Source of the DNA: Pseudomonas sp. B20(2017)
Lineage (GTDB): Bacteria > Pseudomonadota > Gammaproteobacteria > Pseudomonadales > Pseudomonadaceae
Direction: 5' to 3'
Length of the DNA: 64,000 nucleotides
Assembly: GCF_002113125.1 (NCBI RefSeq)
Contig: NZ_NEJP01000001.1
Location: forward strand, 434,001-498,000
The notes under the pieces are model-generated. The model did no database searches, was not told the DNA's origin, and saw only the letters and a program-made list of their open reading frames with translations. Numbering within the stretch: the first letter of the stretch is position 1; every line of letters begins with the position of its first letter. Positions 26,467-37,379 of the stretch are shown piece by piece. The translations under genes and the position numbers were made by a program.

Positions 26467-27099
26467 TCATTTGCGCAGGCTGGGGCTCAGGCGCAGCATA
26501 TCCAGCCCGGTATCGACCCAGCGCTCAGCCTCGGCGTACAGTTCGAAGCTGTCCGGCGCCAATAGCCATCCATAAAGGAGGCCGTCGATATAGGCGTGAA
26601 TGCTGATGGCTGCTCGGGCGGTGTCGAGGTCCGCCGGCAACTGCCCACGATTGACCGCATTACTCAATGTCAGCGCGATCCGCACATTGCAATCGAGGCT
26701 GGCGGTCCGGCGCTGCTGGCGCAGATCGCACATTTCATCGGTGAACTCGCACTTATGAAACAGAATTTCGTTGATACGCCGGGTCTTCGGGTCCAGCGCA
26801 ACTTGATGAAACAAATGAATCAGCAATTTGCGCATGCAGCCCAGCGGATCGGGTTCGTCCTCGCTTTCGCTGGCCTTGGCCAGTTCGTCCAGCGGCTCAT
26901 GCAGGGTATCGAGCATGGCTTGCAGCAGATCGGCCTTGTTGCTGAAGTGCCAGTAGATAGCACCGCGCGTCACACCAGCCAGGCTCGCAATGTCCGACAG
27001 GGTCGTGCGGGCCACGCCCCGCTCATAGAAGGCTTTCTCGGCCGCTTCGAGAATCTGGCTGCGCGTTTCCTGAGCTTCCTCTTTGGTACGACGGACCAT
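26467..27099 (-). CDS. emhR: TetR-family repressor of the RND efflux operon
   Basis: A 210-aa repressor, orthologous in sequence and position to TtgR/EmhR. The N-terminal HTH ([20 protein letters not shown], then [17 protein letters not shown]) is followed by the multidrug ligand domain ([20 protein letters not shown]). It is divergent from emhABC with the operator in between. It represses the pump and releases on binding antibiotics, flavonoids or solvents. A MexR-type (MarR) regulator, as in P. aeruginosa, is not present. Confidence 0.92.
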   Translation of the reverse strand: MVRRTKEEAQETRSQILEAAEKAFYERGVARTTLSDIASLAGVTRGAIYWHFSNKADLLQAMLDTLHEPLDELAKASESEDEPDPLGCMRKLLIHLFHQVALDPKTRRINEILFHKCEFTDEMCDLRQQRRTASLDCNVRIALTLSNAVNRGQLPADLDTARAAISIHAYIDGLLYGWLLAPDSFELYAEAERWVDTGLDMLRLSPSLRK

Positions 27100-27244
27100 G
27101 GCAGTAAAACCTCAAACAGGATGTTTCAGGGATGGCTGAATATCCGCTGAATAAAAAGGGGTTGATCTCTCGTGGATCGCCTCCCCGGCCTACAATTTCG
27201 GACCTTGCGACGACTTTTGTATCAGGGTCGGTACGCCGCGAAGG

Positions 27245-27275
27245 TATTTACAAACAACCATGAACGTAAGTATAT
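27245..27275. promoter_or_regulatory. TtgR/EmhR-type operator
   Basis: The sequence TATTTACAAACAACC, then ATGAACGTAAGTATA, closely resembles the published TtgR operator of P. putida as I remember it, with TATTTAC and GTAAGTATA as imperfect inverted ends. It lies about 90 bp upstream of emhA and 146 bp from emhR, in the divergent promoter region, so it should control both directions. Confidence 0.75.
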
Positions 27276-27365
27276 TCATTAGCAAGCTACTTATCCACCC
27301 GGTAACCTTTTTTTACCCTTCCACACTTCTTGTGCGCTTTTCGCGCGCCTGACCCGAGGATCTTC

Positions 27366-28520
27366 ATGCAATTCAAGCCAGCTGTTACCGCTCTGGTCAC
27401 TGCCGTCGCCCTGGCATCGCTGCTCAGCGGATGTAAAAAGGAAGAGGCGGCTCCCGCCGCACCACCTCCTCAGGTCGGCGTCGTCACCTTGCAACCACAA
27501 GCCTTTACCCTGACTTCCGAACTGCCGGGCCGCACCAGCGCGTTCCGCATCGCCGAGGTTCGCCCGCAGGTCAACGGCATCATTCTCAAGCGTCTGTTCA
27601 AGGAAGGCGGCGATGTCAAAGCCGGCCAGCAGCTGTATCAGATCGATCCGTCGGTCTATGAAGCGACCCTGAAAAGCGCCGAGGCCAACCTGCGTTCGAC
27701 CAAGTCGATCTCCGATCGCTACAAGCAACTGGTCGACGAGCAGGCGGTCAGCCGTCAGGAATACGACACCGCCGTGGCCAACCGCCTGCAATCGGAAGCG
27801 TCGTTGCAGTCCGCGCAGATCAACGTGCGTTACACCAAGGTCTACGCACCGATCTCCGGTCGTATCGGCCGCTCTTCGGTGACCGAAGGCGCCCTGGTCA
27901 GCAGCGGCCAGGCCGATGCGATGGCGACCATCCAGCAACTGGACCCGATCTACGTCGACGTCACCCAGTCTTCGGTGGAATTGCTGGAGCTGCGCCGCGA
28001 ACTGGAAAGTGGCCGCCTGCAGAAGGCCGGCGACAACGCCGCTGCGGTCAAGCTGACCCTGGAAGACGGCAGCCAGTACAAGCTCGACGGTAAGCTGGAA
28101 TTCTCCGAAGTATCGGTCGACCCGACCACTGGTTCCGTGACCCTGCGTGCGGTATTCCCGAACCCGGATCACACCCTGTTGCCAGGCATGTTCGTTCGCG
28201 CCCAGCTGCAGGCCGGTGTCAACGCCGCTGCCATCCTGGCGCCGCAACAAGGCGTGACCCGTGACCTCAAGGGCACGCCGACCGCGCTGGTCGTCGGTGC
28301 GGACAACAAGGTCGAACTGCGTCAACTCAAGGCCAGCCGTACCGTCGGCAGCCAATGGCTGATCGAAGACGGCCTGAAAGCCGGCGATCGCCTGATCACC
28401 GAAGGGCTGCAGTTCGTCCGTCCTGGTGTTCAGGTCAATCCGACCGAAGCGACCAACGTAGCCAAGAACCCGGCACCCGCCAAGGCAGCTGACAAAGCCT
28501 ACGGCGGCAAAGGGGAGTAA
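27366..28520 (+). CDS. emhA: RND efflux periplasmic adaptor lipoprotein
   Basis: A 384-aa membrane fusion protein. The lipobox LLSGCKK (Cys23) anchors it to the inner membrane. The lipoyl halves (RPQVNGIILKRLFKEGGDVK and YAPISGRIGRSSVTEGALV) flank an alpha-helical hairpin, followed by beta-barrel and membrane-proximal domains. It is the counterpart of TtgA/MexA. It is the first gene of emhABC, 3 bp before emhB, and couples the RND pump to the outer-membrane channel. The start at 27366 is set by the signal peptide. Confidence 0.93.
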   Translation: MQFKPAVTALVTAVALASLLSGCKKEEAAPAAPPPQVGVVTLQPQAFTLTSELPGRTSAFRIAEVRPQVNGIILKRLFKEGGDVKAGQQLYQIDPSVYEATLKSAEANLRSTKSISDRYKQLVDEQAVSRQEYDTAVANRLQSEASLQSAQINVRYTKVYAPISGRIGRSSVTEGALVSSGQADAMATIQQLDPIYVDVTQSSVELLELRRELESGRLQKAGDNAAAVKLTLEDGSQYKLDGKLEFSEVSVDPTTGSVTLRAVFPNPDHTLLPGMFVRAQLQAGVNAAAILAPQQGVTRDLKGTPTALVVGADNKVELRQLKASRTVGSQWLIEDGLKAGDRLITEGLQFVRPGVQVNPTEATNVAKNPAPAKAADKAYGGKGE

Positions 28521-28523
28521 CTC

Positions 28524-31500
28524 ATGTCGAAATTTTTTATCGACCGTCCGATTTTCGCCTGGGTAATTGCCCTGGTGATCATGCTGGTCGGGGCTCTATC
28601 GATCCTCAAGTTGCCGATCAACCAGTACCCGAGCATTGCGCCACCGGCCATTGCGATTTCCGTGACCTACCCGGGTGCTTCGGCACAGACGGTTCAGGAC
28701 ACCGTGGTGCAGGTGATCGAGCAGCAGCTCAACGGTATCGACAACCTGCGTTATGTGTCCTCGGAAAGTAACTCCGACGGCAGCATGACCATTACCGCGA
28801 CCTTCGAGCAAGGCACCAACTCCGACACCGCGCAGGTTCAGGTCCAGAACAAGCTGAACCTGGCCACCCCGCTGTTGCCGCAGGAAGTGCAGCAACAGGG
28901 TATCCGCGTGACCAAGGCAGTGAAGAACTTTCTGCTGGTGATCGGCGTGGTATCGCGTGACGGCAGCATGACCAAGGACGACCTGTCCAACTACATCGTG
29001 TCGAACATGCAGGACCCGATCTCCCGGACCGCCGGTGTCGGTGACTTCCAGGTCTTCGGTGCCCAGTACGCGATGCGCATCTGGCTCGACCCGGCCAAGT
29101 TGAACAAGTACAACCTGACCCCGGCCGATGTCAGCGCCGCGATCTCGGCGCAGAACGTTCAGATTTCCTCCGGTCAGCTCGGCGGTCTGCCAGCGCTGCC
29201 AGGCCAGCAACTGAACGCCACGATCATCGGCAAGACCCGTCTGCAGACTGCCGAGCAGTTCAAGGCGATTCTGCTGAAGGTCAACCAGGATGGCTCGCAA
29301 GTCCGTATCGGTGATGTCGCCGACGTCGGTCTCGGTGGTGAAAACTCCAGTATCGCGGCGCAGTTCAACGGCAAACCGGCCTCCGGTCTGGCAGTAAAAC
29401 TGGCCAACGGCGCCAACGCCCTCGACACCGCAAAAGCCCTGCGCAAGACGATTGACGACCTCAAGCCGTTCTTCCCGCAAGGCATGGAAGTGGTGTTCCC
29501 GTACGACACCACTCCGGTGGTGACCGAGTCGATCAAGGGTGTGGTTGAAACCCTGGTCGAGGCGATCGTGCTGGTGTTCCTGGTGATGTTCCTGTTCCTG
29601 CAGAACTTCCGCGCGACCGTCATCACCACGATGACTGTGCCGGTGGTATTGCTCGGTACGTTCGGCATCCTCGCGGCTGCCGGTTTCAGCATCAACACCC
29701 TGACCATGTTCGGTATGGTATTGGCCATCGGCTTGCTGGTGGACGACGCCATCGTCGTGGTGGAGAACGTCGAGCGGGTGATGGCAGAAGAAGGCCTGTC
29801 ACCGAAGGAAGCGACCAAGAAGTCCATGGGCCAGATCCAGGGCGCACTGGTCGGTATCGCCCTCGTGCTCTCGGCGGTACTGCTGCCGATGGCGTTCTTC
29901 AGCGGTTCCACCGGTGTGATCTACCGTCAGTTCTCGATCACCATCGTCTCGGCCATGGCCCTGTCGGTAATGGTTGCGCTGATCTTCACCCCGGCGCTCT
30001 GCGCCACCATGCTCAAGGCGATTCCGAAAGGCGAGCACGGCACGCCGAAAAAAGGTTTCTTCGGCTGGTTCAACCGCAACTTCGACCGTAGCGTTCGCAG
30101 CTACGAGCGCGGTGTCGGCAACATCCTGCAACGCAAGGCGCCGTACCTGCTGGCCTACCTGCTGATCGTGGTTGGCATGATCTGGCTGTTCACCCGCATT
30201 CCGACCGCGTTCCTGCCGGAAGAAGACCAGGGCGTACTGTTTGCCCAGGTGCAGACCCCGGCCGGCTCCAGTGCCGAGCGCACGCAGGTGGTGATCGATG
30301 AAATGCGCTCCTACCTGCTGGACAAAGAATCCAGCTCGGTAGCCTCGGTGTTCACTGTGAACGGCTTCAACTTCGCCGGTCGCGGCCAGAGCTCGGGTCT
30401 GGCGTTCATCATGCTCAAGCCATGGCACGAGCGTGACGCGAGCAACAGCGTGTTCGCCCTGGCTCAACGCGCCCAGCAGCACTTCTTCAGTTTCCGCGAT
30501 GCGATGGTGTTCGCCTTCGCCCCGCCGGCCGTACTGGAGTTGGGTAACGCCACCGGTTTCGACGTGTTCCTGCAGGACCGCGCTGGTATCGGTCACGACA
30601 AGCTGATGGAAGCCCGTAACCAGTTCCTCGGCATGGCTGCGCAGAGCAAGGTGCTCTACCAGGTGCGTCCGAACGGTCTGAACGACGAGCCGCAATACCA
30701 CCTGGAAATCGACGACGAGAAGGCCCGTGCCCTGGGCTTGAGCCTTTCCGACATCAACAGCACCCTGTCGATCTCCTTCGGTAGTAGCTACGTCAACGAC
30801 TTCATCGACCGCGGCCGTGTGAAGAAGGTTTACGTGCAAGGTCAGGCCGGCGCTCGCATGAGCCCTGAAGACCTGAAGAAGTGGTACGTGCGCAACAGCG
30901 CCGGCACCATGGTTCCGTTCTCCGCGTTCGCCAAGGGCGAGTGGATCTACGGTTCGCCGAAACTGGCACGTTACAACGGTGTAGAAGCGATGGAGATCCT
31001 CGGTTCTCCGGCGCCGGGTTACTCCACTGGTGAGGCGATGGCCGAAGTTGAGGCGATTGCCAAAAAACTGCCGGCCGGCGTGGGTATCTCGTGGACCGGT
31101 CTGTCGTACGAAGAACGCCTCTCCGGCTCCCAGGCTCCGGCGCTGTACGCCCTGTCGCTGCTGATGGTGTTCCTGTGTCTGGCGGCGCTGTATGAAAGCT
31201 GGTCGATTCCGATCGCGGTCATGCTCGTGGTACCGCTGGGGATCATCGGTGCGCTGATGGCCACCAGCCTGCGTGGCCTGTCGAACGACGTGTACTTCCA
31301 GGTGGGTCTGTTGACGACTATTGGTCTGGCGGCTAAAAACGCCATTCTGATCGTCGAGTTTGCCAAGGAATTGCACGAGCAGGGACGCAGTCTGCGCGAT
31401 GCGGCCATCGAAGCCTGCCGCATGCGTCTGCGACCGATCATCATGACGTCGCTGGCCTTCGTCCTCGGTGTTGTACCGTTGGCTATCTCCACCGGTGCAG

Positions 31501-31673
31501 GCTCGGGCAGCCAACACGCGATCGGTACCGGCGTGATTGGCGGTATGCTCACCGCAACGATCCTGGCGATTTTCTGGGTTCCACTGTTCTTCGTCACTGT
31601 GTCGTCCATGGGTCAGCGCAAAATCGCTGGCGAGGATGACACCAAAGAAACTCCTAAAGAGGCTGGCCAATGA
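28524..31673 (+). CDS. emhB: RND multidrug efflux transporter (HAE1)
   Basis: A 1049-aa inner-membrane proton-driven pump of the AcrB/MexB/TtgB type, full length. The N-terminus [40 protein letters not shown] with the proton-relay Asp pair in TM4, and the [16 protein letters not shown] motif in TM10 are clear. It exports hydrophobic antibiotics, solvents and, in P. fluorescens, polycyclic aromatics. The stop overlaps the start of emhC (ATGA). Confidence 0.95.
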   Translation: MSKFFIDRPIFAWVIALVIMLVGALSILKLPINQYPSIAPPAIAISVTYPGASAQTVQDTVVQVIEQQLNGIDNLRYVSSESNSDGSMTITATFEQGTNSDTAQVQVQNKLNLATPLLPQEVQQQGIRVTKAVKNFLLVIGVVSRDGSMTKDDLSNYIVSNMQDPISRTAGVGDFQVFGAQYAMRIWLDPAKLNKYNLTPADVSAAISAQNVQISSGQLGGLPALPGQQLNATIIGKTRLQTAEQFKAILLKVNQDGSQVRIGDVADVGLGGENSSIAAQFNGKPASGLAVKLANGANALDTAKALRKTIDDLKPFFPQGMEVVFPYDTTPVVTESIKGVVETLVEAIVLVFLVMFLFLQNFRATVITTMTVPVVLLGTFGILAAAGFSINTLTMFGMVLAIGLLVDDAIVVVENVERVMAEEGLSPKEATKKSMGQIQGALVGIALVLSAVLLPMAFFSGSTGVIYRQFSITIVSAMALSVMVALIFTPALCATMLKAIPKGEHGTPKKGFFGWFNRNFDRSVRSYERGVGNILQRKAPYLLAYLLIVVGMIWLFTRIPTAFLPEEDQGVLFAQVQTPAGSSAERTQVVIDEMRSYLLDKESSSVASVFTVNGFNFAGRGQSSGLAFIMLKPWHERDASNSVFALAQRAQQHFFSFRDAMVFAFAPPAVLELGNATGFDVFLQDRAGIGHDKLMEARNQFLGMAAQSKVLYQVRPNGLNDEPQYHLEIDDEKARALGLSLSDINSTLSISFGSSYVNDFIDRGRVKKVYVQGQAGARMSPEDLKKWYVRNSAGTMVPFSAFAKGEWIYGSPKLARYNGVEAMEILGSPAPGYSTGEAMAEVEAIAKKLPAGVGISWTGLSYEERLSGSQAPALYALSLLMVFLCLAALYESWSIPIAVMLVVPLGIIGALMATSLRGLSNDVYFQVGLLTTIGLAAKNAILIVEFAKELHEQGRSLRDAAIEACRMRLRPIIMTSLAFVLGVVPLAISTGAGSGSQHAIGTGVIGGMLTATILAIFWVPLFFVTVSSMGQRKIAGEDDTKETPKEAGQ

Positions 31674-33130
31674 GCAAGTCGCTACTCTCCATCGCAGTCG
31701 CCGCCTTCGTGCTGAGCGGTTGCTCGCTGATACCGGATTATCAGCAGCCTGAAGCACCGGTGGCCGCACAATTCCCGCAGGGCCCGGCGTACTCGCCGGC
31801 CGAGGCACCGGCGCAGGCCGCTGCCGAGCAGGGCTGGAAGCAGTTTTTCCATGACCCTGCCCTGCAGCAGTTGATCCAGGTTGCTCTGGAAAACAACCGC
31901 GACCTGCGCGTCGCGGCGCTGAACATCGACGCCTACGCGGCTCAATACCGCATCCAGCGTGCCGATCTGTTCCCGGCCGTTTCGGCCAATGCCAGCGGCA
32001 GCCGTCAACGGGTTCCGGCCCGTGCGTCGCAGACCGGTGATTCGACGATCACCAGTTCCTACTCCGCCACCGTCGGCATCAGCGCCTACGAACTCGACCT
32101 GTTCGGTCGGGTTCGCAGCCTGAGCGAACAAGCGCTGCAACAATACTTCGCCACCGAAGAAGCGCGCCGCAGCACCCAGATCAGCCTGGTGGCCAGCGTG
32201 GCCAACGCCTACCTGACCTGGCAGGCCGACAAGGAACTTCTGAAGCTGACTCAGGACACCCTCGGTGCCTTCGAGGAAAGCTACAAGCTGACCAGCCGCA
32301 GCAACGAAGTCGGTGTGGCTTCGGCGCTGGACCTGGCGCAGTCGCGTACCTCGGTGGAAAACGCCCGGGCACAACTGGCGCGCTACACTCGCCAGGTCGC
32401 TCAGGATGAAAACAGCCTGACCCTGCTGCTCGGCACCGGCGTACCGGCCAATCTGCAAGCGGCCAAGCCGTTGTCGGATGACCTGCTGGCCGACGTGCCG
32501 GCCGGCCTGCCGTCGGATCTGCTGCAACGCCGTCCGGACATCCTTCAGGCCGAATACAACCTGAAGGCCGCCAACGCCAACATCGGTGCAGCCCGCGCAG
32601 CGTTCTTCCCGAGCATCAGCCTGACCGCCAACGCGGGCAGCCTGAGCCCGGACCTGTCCGGCCTGTTCAAGGGCGGTTCGGGCACGTGGCTGTTCCAGCC
32701 GCAGATCAACCTGCCGATCTTCAACGCCGGCAGCCTGCGCGCCAGCCTCGACTACGCCAAGATCCAGAAGGACATCGGTGTGGCGAACTACGAAAAGTCC
32801 ATTCAAACGGCCTTCCAGGAAGTCGCCGACGGCCTGGCCGCCCGCCAGACCTACACCGAGCAGTTGCAGGCCCAGCGTGATTTCGTCGCCGCCAACCAGG
32901 ATTACTACCGCCTGGCCGAGCGTCGCTACCGCATTGGCGTCGATAGCAACCTGACCTTCCTCGATGCCCAGCGTCAGCTGTTCAGCGCGCAGCAATCGTT
33001 GATCACCGACCGCCTCGCGCAGCTGACCAGTGCGGTCAACCTGTACAAGGCCCTGGGCGGTGGCTGGAATGAGCAGACCGCGCAGAACGAGCCGCTCAAG
33101 GAAGAAGCGCCGAAGATGAAGCTGTTCTGA
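31670..33130 (+). CDS. emhC: Outer-membrane efflux channel lipoprotein
   Basis: A 486-aa OprM/TtgC-type protein with lipobox [10 protein letters not shown] (Cys18) and two OEP repeats (for example [20 protein letters not shown] and [20 protein letters not shown]). It forms the trimeric tunnel of the tripartite pump. It starts in the emhB stop codon. The gene is followed by a short terminator. Confidence 0.94.
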   Translation: MSKSLLSIAVAAFVLSGCSLIPDYQQPEAPVAAQFPQGPAYSPAEAPAQAAAEQGWKQFFHDPALQQLIQVALENNRDLRVAALNIDAYAAQYRIQRADLFPAVSANASGSRQRVPARASQTGDSTITSSYSATVGISAYELDLFGRVRSLSEQALQQYFATEEARRSTQISLVASVANAYLTWQADKELLKLTQDTLGAFEESYKLTSRSNEVGVASALDLAQSRTSVENARAQLARYTRQVAQDENSLTLLLGTGVPANLQAAKPLSDDLLADVPAGLPSDLLQRRPDILQAEYNLKAANANIGAARAAFFPSISLTANAGSLSPDLSGLFKGGSGTWLFQPQINLPIFNAGSLRASLDYAKIQKDIGVANYEKSIQTAFQEVADGLAARQTYTEQLQAQRDFVAANQDYYRLAERRYRIGVDSNLTFLDAQRQLFSAQQSLITDRLAQLTSAVNLYKALGGGWNEQTAQNEPLKEEAPKMKLF

Positions 33131-33150
33131 TCATCCGGTGAACACAACGA

Positions 33151-33173
33151 GCCCGCCTGATGGCGGGCTTTTT
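33151..33173 (+). terminator. Terminator of emhABC
   Basis: GCCCGCC (33151-33157), loop TGAT, GGCGGGC (33162-33168), then TTTTTG. It lies 20 bp after the emhC stop. Confidence 0.85.
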
Positions 33174-33417
33174 GTTGCCTGCCAATCTTGCGTTCGATAA
33201 TCGCCCGAATTCCACTTTCGCCGATTGAATCGCCTCGCCCGCGCCCCGCACCATTCGAGCCACAAAACCAATAACAACAGGTTCGACACCATGCTCCCGC
33301 GCCCTGCTCCATCCGGCTGATCGCCGCCGCTCGCCCCCTGATTCCATTGAATTTCTGCGCCTCAGAAACGGCCGCAGCGCCCTCGTTCGCCCAAAAAAAC
33401 AAGAGAGACCCGAGCCT

Positions 33418-34677
33418 ATGACAACGTCCCCTGCGCCCTACGCACTTCCCGGTTTGATCGCCCTCGCCCTGACCGGCGTCGCGCTGCCCGCTGCGGCTGA
33501 AGAAGCCGGTTTCATCGAAGGGGCCAAGGTCAACCTGAACCTGCGCAACTTCTACATCAACCGTAACTTCACCAACCCGACCAAGGCTCAGGGCAAGGCT
33601 GAAGAGTGGACGCAGAACTTCATCCTCGACGCCAAATCCGGTTTCACCCAGGGCACCGTCGGGTTCGGCATGGATGTGCTGGGGTTGTACTCGGTGAAGC
33701 TCGATGGCGGTAAAGGCACCGGCGGCACGCAGGCGTTGCCGCTGGATCATGACGGTCGCCCGGCGGACACCTTCGGCCGCACCAACGTGGCGTTCAAGGC
33801 CAAACTGTCGCAGACCGAAGTGAAAGTCGGCGAATGGATGCCGGTGCTGCCGATCCTGCGTTCGGACGACGGTCGCTCGCTGCCGCAGACCTTTCGCGGC
33901 GGGCAGATCACCTCGAAGGAAATCGATGGGTTGACCCTGTACGGCGGCCAGTTCCGCGCCAACAGTCCCCGTGACGACAGCAGCATGAGCGACATGTCGA
34001 TGTTCGGCAAAGCCGCGTTCACCTCGGACCGCTTCAACTTCCAGGGCGGCGAATACGTGTTCAACGACAAACGCACCCAGATCGGTCTGTGGAACGCCGA
34101 GCTCAAGGACATCTACAGCCAGCAGTACGTCAACCTGATCCACAGTCAGCCGCTCGGCGACTGGACCCTCGGCGCCAACCTCGGTTTCTTCTACGGCAAG
34201 GACGACGGTAGTGCCCGCGCCGGCGACCTCGACAACAAGACCTGGTCGGGCATGTTCTCGGCCCGATACGGCGGCAACACCTTCTACGTCGGCCTGCAAA
34301 AACTCACCGGCGACAGCGCCTGGATGCGCGTCAACGGCACCAGCGGCGGAACGCTCGCCAACGACAGTTACAACTCAAGCTACGACAACGCGCAGGAACG
34401 TTCCTGGCAACTGCGCCACGACTACAACTTCGCCGCCCTCGGCGTGCCCGGCCTGACCCTGATGAACCGCTATATCAGCGGCGACAACGTGCACACCGGC
34501 ACCATCACCGACGGCAAGGAATGGGGCCGCGAATCGGAACTGGGCTACACCGTGCAAAGCGGTGTGCTCAAGGACCTGAACGTCAGATGGCGCAACTCGA
34601 CCATGCGTCGTGACTTCAGCAACAACGAGTTCGACGAAAACCGTCTGATTGTCAGCTATCCGATCAGCCTGCTGTGA
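33418..34677 (+). CDS. OprD family outer-membrane porin
   Basis: A 419-aa protein with a signal peptide (cleavage near AAA-EE, residue 26-28) and the OprD-family beta-barrel. Signals are FIEGAKVNLNLRNFYINRNF at the N-terminus, KVGEWMPVLPILRSDDGRSL and a C-terminal SYPISLL strand. Subgroup members import aromatic acids or amino acids. The position between an efflux operon and the SQR-like unit gives no substrate. A role in aromatic acid uptake for the pca pathway 3 kb away is possible but unproven. Confidence 0.9.
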   Translation: MTTSPAPYALPGLIALALTGVALPAAAEEAGFIEGAKVNLNLRNFYINRNFTNPTKAQGKAEEWTQNFILDAKSGFTQGTVGFGMDVLGLYSVKLDGGKGTGGTQALPLDHDGRPADTFGRTNVAFKAKLSQTEVKVGEWMPVLPILRSDDGRSLPQTFRGGQITSKEIDGLTLYGGQFRANSPRDDSSMSDMSMFGKAAFTSDRFNFQGGEYVFNDKRTQIGLWNAELKDIYSQQYVNLIHSQPLGDWTLGANLGFFYGKDDGSARAGDLDNKTWSGMFSARYGGNTFYVGLQKLTGDSAWMRVNGTSGGTLANDSYNSSYDNAQERSWQLRHDYNFAALGVPGLTLMNRYISGDNVHTGTITDGKEWGRESELGYTVQSGVLKDLNVRWRNSTMRRDFSNNEFDENRLIVSYPISLL

Positions 34678-34861
34678 CTGTGGCAACGGCGCTCCGAGCG
34701 GGCGCCGTATTGACCGCCGGTCACTTCGATCTGCAGTTCGCCAAAGCGAAGATACATTTAAACAGTGCGTCTGAACTCTCCAGTCTGATGTAGGAGCCCT
34801 TTTATCTTCCGTTATCTCCGGATGCCGTACGCGAAGCACACCTTGGCCACGGAGGTCAGGT

Positions 34862-36052
34862 ATGAGCAAGCGAATAGTTATCGTCGGTGGCGGCGTAGGC
34901 GGAACCATGCTGGCCAATCAACTGGTCGGCAAGCTGTATCCCGAAATCCTGCGTGGCGCAGTCTCGATCACCCTGTTGTCGGATTGTCCCGATCATTACT
35001 ACAAACCCGCGTTCATGTATGTGGCGTTCAATCTTTTCTTCAAGGAAGAACTCAAACGCCCGGAGCGCTCGTTGTTGCGCCCTGAAATCGACTTTCAGGT
35101 TGAAAAGGTCACGTGGTTCGACTTCAACAACCAAAGTCTCAAGACCCAAAGTGGCAAAAGCCTTGGCTACGACTTTCTGGTCATCGCCACTGGTTGCGTG
35201 CCCGCACCGGAACGCATCGAAGGCTTGAAGGAAGCCGGCGACCATTTCTATCAATACGATCCGGCGCGTCAGCTGGCCCAGCGTCTGAATACCATTGAAA
35301 GGGGCCGGATTTTCATCACAGTGTCTTTCCCACATACACCCAACGTGCCGCATCAATGCGGAATTGCACCGGTAGAAACGACATTGATGGTGGATGATCT
35401 GCTGCGTCGACGAGGTGTGCGCGACAAGGTGCAAATCATCTACACCTACCCCACCACCGCCCAGTTACTACGTAACTGCCTGTTCCTGCAACGCCCGACC
35501 GGGGAAGTCCTGCCCGGCATGTTCGACAAGCTGGGTATCCAGTATCAGCGCAACTTCACGCTGAGCCGGGTCGATCCCGACGCGAAAATCGCTTATTCCG
35601 AAGAAGGCGCAGCGCAACCGTTCGACATCCTGATGGCAACCCCGCCGATCCGTGCCGTGAATGCCGTGCGGGAAACCGGTATCTCTCAGGCGCAAAACGA
35701 CGAAGGCTGGTTGCCGACCAACCACGAAACGCTGCAGGTCTATGGCCTGGACGGGGTCTACGTGATCGGCGACACCGTTGACCTGCCAGTGAGCAAGGCC
35801 GGAGGCGCGTGCCATAACCAGGCGCCGGTGATCGCCAACAACATCGCCGCCGAAATCCGTCTGGGCCACCCCGTCAGTGTCTATGACGGTCGCGTTCAAG
35901 CCGTCGCGCAAATGGGCCTGCATGCCGGAATGCCGCTTTGGTACGACTACCGCCGTGACGTACAGCCGACACCACCGACCAAACTCGGCGGCCTGCTGCG
36001 CAACGGCTTCAATCGCGGCCTGTACTGGGCAGTGGCCCGTGGAATGCTTTGA
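34862..36052 (+). CDS. Sulfide:quinone oxidoreductase-like flavoprotein
   Basis: A 396-aa FAD-dependent pyridine-disulfide-type oxidoreductase. An N-terminal dinucleotide fold (RIVIVGGGVGGTMLANQL) is followed by FLVIATGC. Three cysteines sit where SQR redox cysteines occur: Cys112 (ATGCVPAPERI), Cys166 (VPHQCGIAPVETTLM) and Cys317 (SKAGGACHNQAPVIANNI). VYVIGD is the second FAD motif. SQRs oxidise sulfide and reduce membrane quinone. AGGTATG precedes the start. The next gene is 26 bp downstream, so it heads a three-gene unit. Sulfide is the best-guess substrate. Confidence 0.82.
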   Translation: MSKRIVIVGGGVGGTMLANQLVGKLYPEILRGAVSITLLSDCPDHYYKPAFMYVAFNLFFKEELKRPERSLLRPEIDFQVEKVTWFDFNNQSLKTQSGKSLGYDFLVIATGCVPAPERIEGLKEAGDHFYQYDPARQLAQRLNTIERGRIFITVSFPHTPNVPHQCGIAPVETTLMVDDLLRRRGVRDKVQIIYTYPTTAQLLRNCLFLQRPTGEVLPGMFDKLGIQYQRNFTLSRVDPDAKIAYSEEGAAQPFDILMATPPIRAVNAVRETGISQAQNDEGWLPTNHETLQVYGLDGVYVIGDTVDLPVSKAGGACHNQAPVIANNIAAEIRLGHPVSVYDGRVQAVAQMGLHAGMPLWYDYRRDVQPTPPTKLGGLLRNGFNRGLYWAVARGML

Positions 36053-36078
36053 CCCTGCACAGGGAGGAGTGATGACTG

Positions 36079-36435
36079 ATGAACATCTCTGAAGGCCTGA
36101 CGGCCACACCCGGATACATCGCCCTGATGGCCAGGCTGCAACCGCTGATCGACGGCGGGCGGCTGGACAACATTGTCGATCTGCTGTCCCTGCTCTCGGA
36201 TCTGGTCGATCTCCTGGATGAGGCCATGGTGGAGAAACTGGCCCTGCTGTTCGAACAGGCGGCCGCCTCCAGTTGGGCAGCGACCAATACTCTGCGTCTG
36301 GCAAGGGCCGAAACCGTAATGCAGGCCAAATCGCCGAGTCTCTATACCCTGCTCAAACTGTTGAACGATCGCGATACGCGCAAAGGTGTGGCCATTGTCC
36401 TGAAAACGCTCAACGTCATCGGAAGACAACTTTAA
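36079..36435 (+). CDS. DUF1641-like small helical protein
   Basis: A 118-aa all-helical protein resembling the DUF1641 family (LQPLIDGGRLDNIVDLLSLL ... LYTLLKLLNDRDTRKGVAIV). No membrane segment, cysteine or metal motif is visible. GGAGGA lies about 10 bp upstream of the ATG. DUF1641 proteins occur next to SQR-type flavoproteins in other bacteria and archaea, which suggests a membrane-docking or complex-forming role. That function is inference. Confidence 0.7.
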   Translation: MNISEGLTATPGYIALMARLQPLIDGGRLDNIVDLLSLLSDLVDLLDEAMVEKLALLFEQAAASSWAATNTLRLARAETVMQAKSPSLYTLLKLLNDRDTRKGVAIVLKTLNVIGRQL

Positions 36436-36456
36436 CTCGCCAGAGAGGATCACCTC

Positions 36457-37275
36457 ATGAGCGTAAAACTCGAAACGCCGGGCAAGCCCTGCTCCGACTG
36501 GGACGCCAAGGCGTACCAGCAGTTTTCCCGTCTCAGGCAACAACCGGTCGATGAATTGCTCGGCCGTGTCGACCTGCACAATCCTCAGCGCATTTATGAC
36601 CTCGGTTGCGGCACCGGGATTGCCACCAAGGTTCTGGCCGATCGCTGGCCGCAGGCAGATATCAAAGGCATCGACAGTTCGAAAGACATGCTTGAGGTCG
36701 CCCGTTGCCTGCCGATCAAGGCGCGCTGGCATCACGCCGAGCTGCAACACTGGAAACCCCGCAAGCCGGCCGACCTGTTGTTCGCCGCGGCCGTGCTGCA
36801 TTTCATCGATGACCATCAAACACTGTTGCCGGGACTGCTTCGCCACCTCAACCCCGGCGGTTGTCTGGCCGCGCATATGCCGGACTGGCGCGATGCGCTG
36901 TGGTACCGACTGATGCTCGACACCCTCGACGATGCCGGACCCTGCGGCCGCCCCATCGGTACTACGCAATTGCGCCAACGTATGGCGGCCCGGCCATTGT
37001 TATCGCTGGAAGATTACTACCGTTTGCTTGCGCCTCTGACACGGTCGCTGGAGATCTGGGAAAACGAGCAATTGCAGGTAGTACACGGAAGCTCACCGAT
37101 TTGGGACTGGGTGAAGGTGTCGGCGCTGCGGCCGGTGATGCAGGGACTGACGTCGGAGGAACAGGCGCGTTTCATTTATCACTACCTGATGCGGGTGCAT
37201 GCGCATTATCCGCAGGAGGAAAACGGGCACACGTTGTTTGCGTTCAAGCGGATTTTCATTGTCGCCAAGGTTTGA
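36457..37275 (+). CDS. Class I methyltransferase, trans-aconitate methyltransferase-like
   Basis: A 272-aa protein. Motif I is YDLGCGTGIATKVLADRWP (DLGCGTG 48-54), followed by IKGIDSSKDMLEVA and ADLLFAAAVLHFIDD, the layout of Tam. The N-terminal WDAKAYQQFSRLRQQPVDEL is also Tam-like. It follows the DUF1641-like gene by 21 bp with AGAGAGG upstream. Its natural substrate may not be trans-aconitate; in this context a thiol/sulfide acceptor or a small acid is conceivable, but that is speculation. Confidence 0.82.
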   Translation: MSVKLETPGKPCSDWDAKAYQQFSRLRQQPVDELLGRVDLHNPQRIYDLGCGTGIATKVLADRWPQADIKGIDSSKDMLEVARCLPIKARWHHAELQHWKPRKPADLLFAAAVLHFIDDHQTLLPGLLRHLNPGGCLAAHMPDWRDALWYRLMLDTLDDAGPCGRPIGTTQLRQRMAARPLLSLEDYYRLLAPLTRSLEIWENEQLQVVHGSSPIWDWVKVSALRPVMQGLTSEEQARFIYHYLMRVHAHYPQEENGHTLFAFKRIFIVAKV

Positions 37276-37292
37276 ATCGGAGCGGCAAATAC

Positions 37293-37364
37293 CGCCATCG
37301 CTAGCAGGCTAGCTCCCACAGTGAAATGCGCTCCATTGTGGGAGCTAGCCTGCTAGCGATGGCG
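37293..37364. repeat. REP pair, ctagc class
   Basis: Two perfect 28-bp inverted arms (37293-37320 and 37337-37364) begin CGCCATCGCTAGCAGGCTAG. They share the core of the element at 1334-1394. The unit separates the convergent methyltransferase gene and pcaC. Confidence 0.88.
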
Positions 37365-37379
37365 TCCGCTCAGTCGCCG

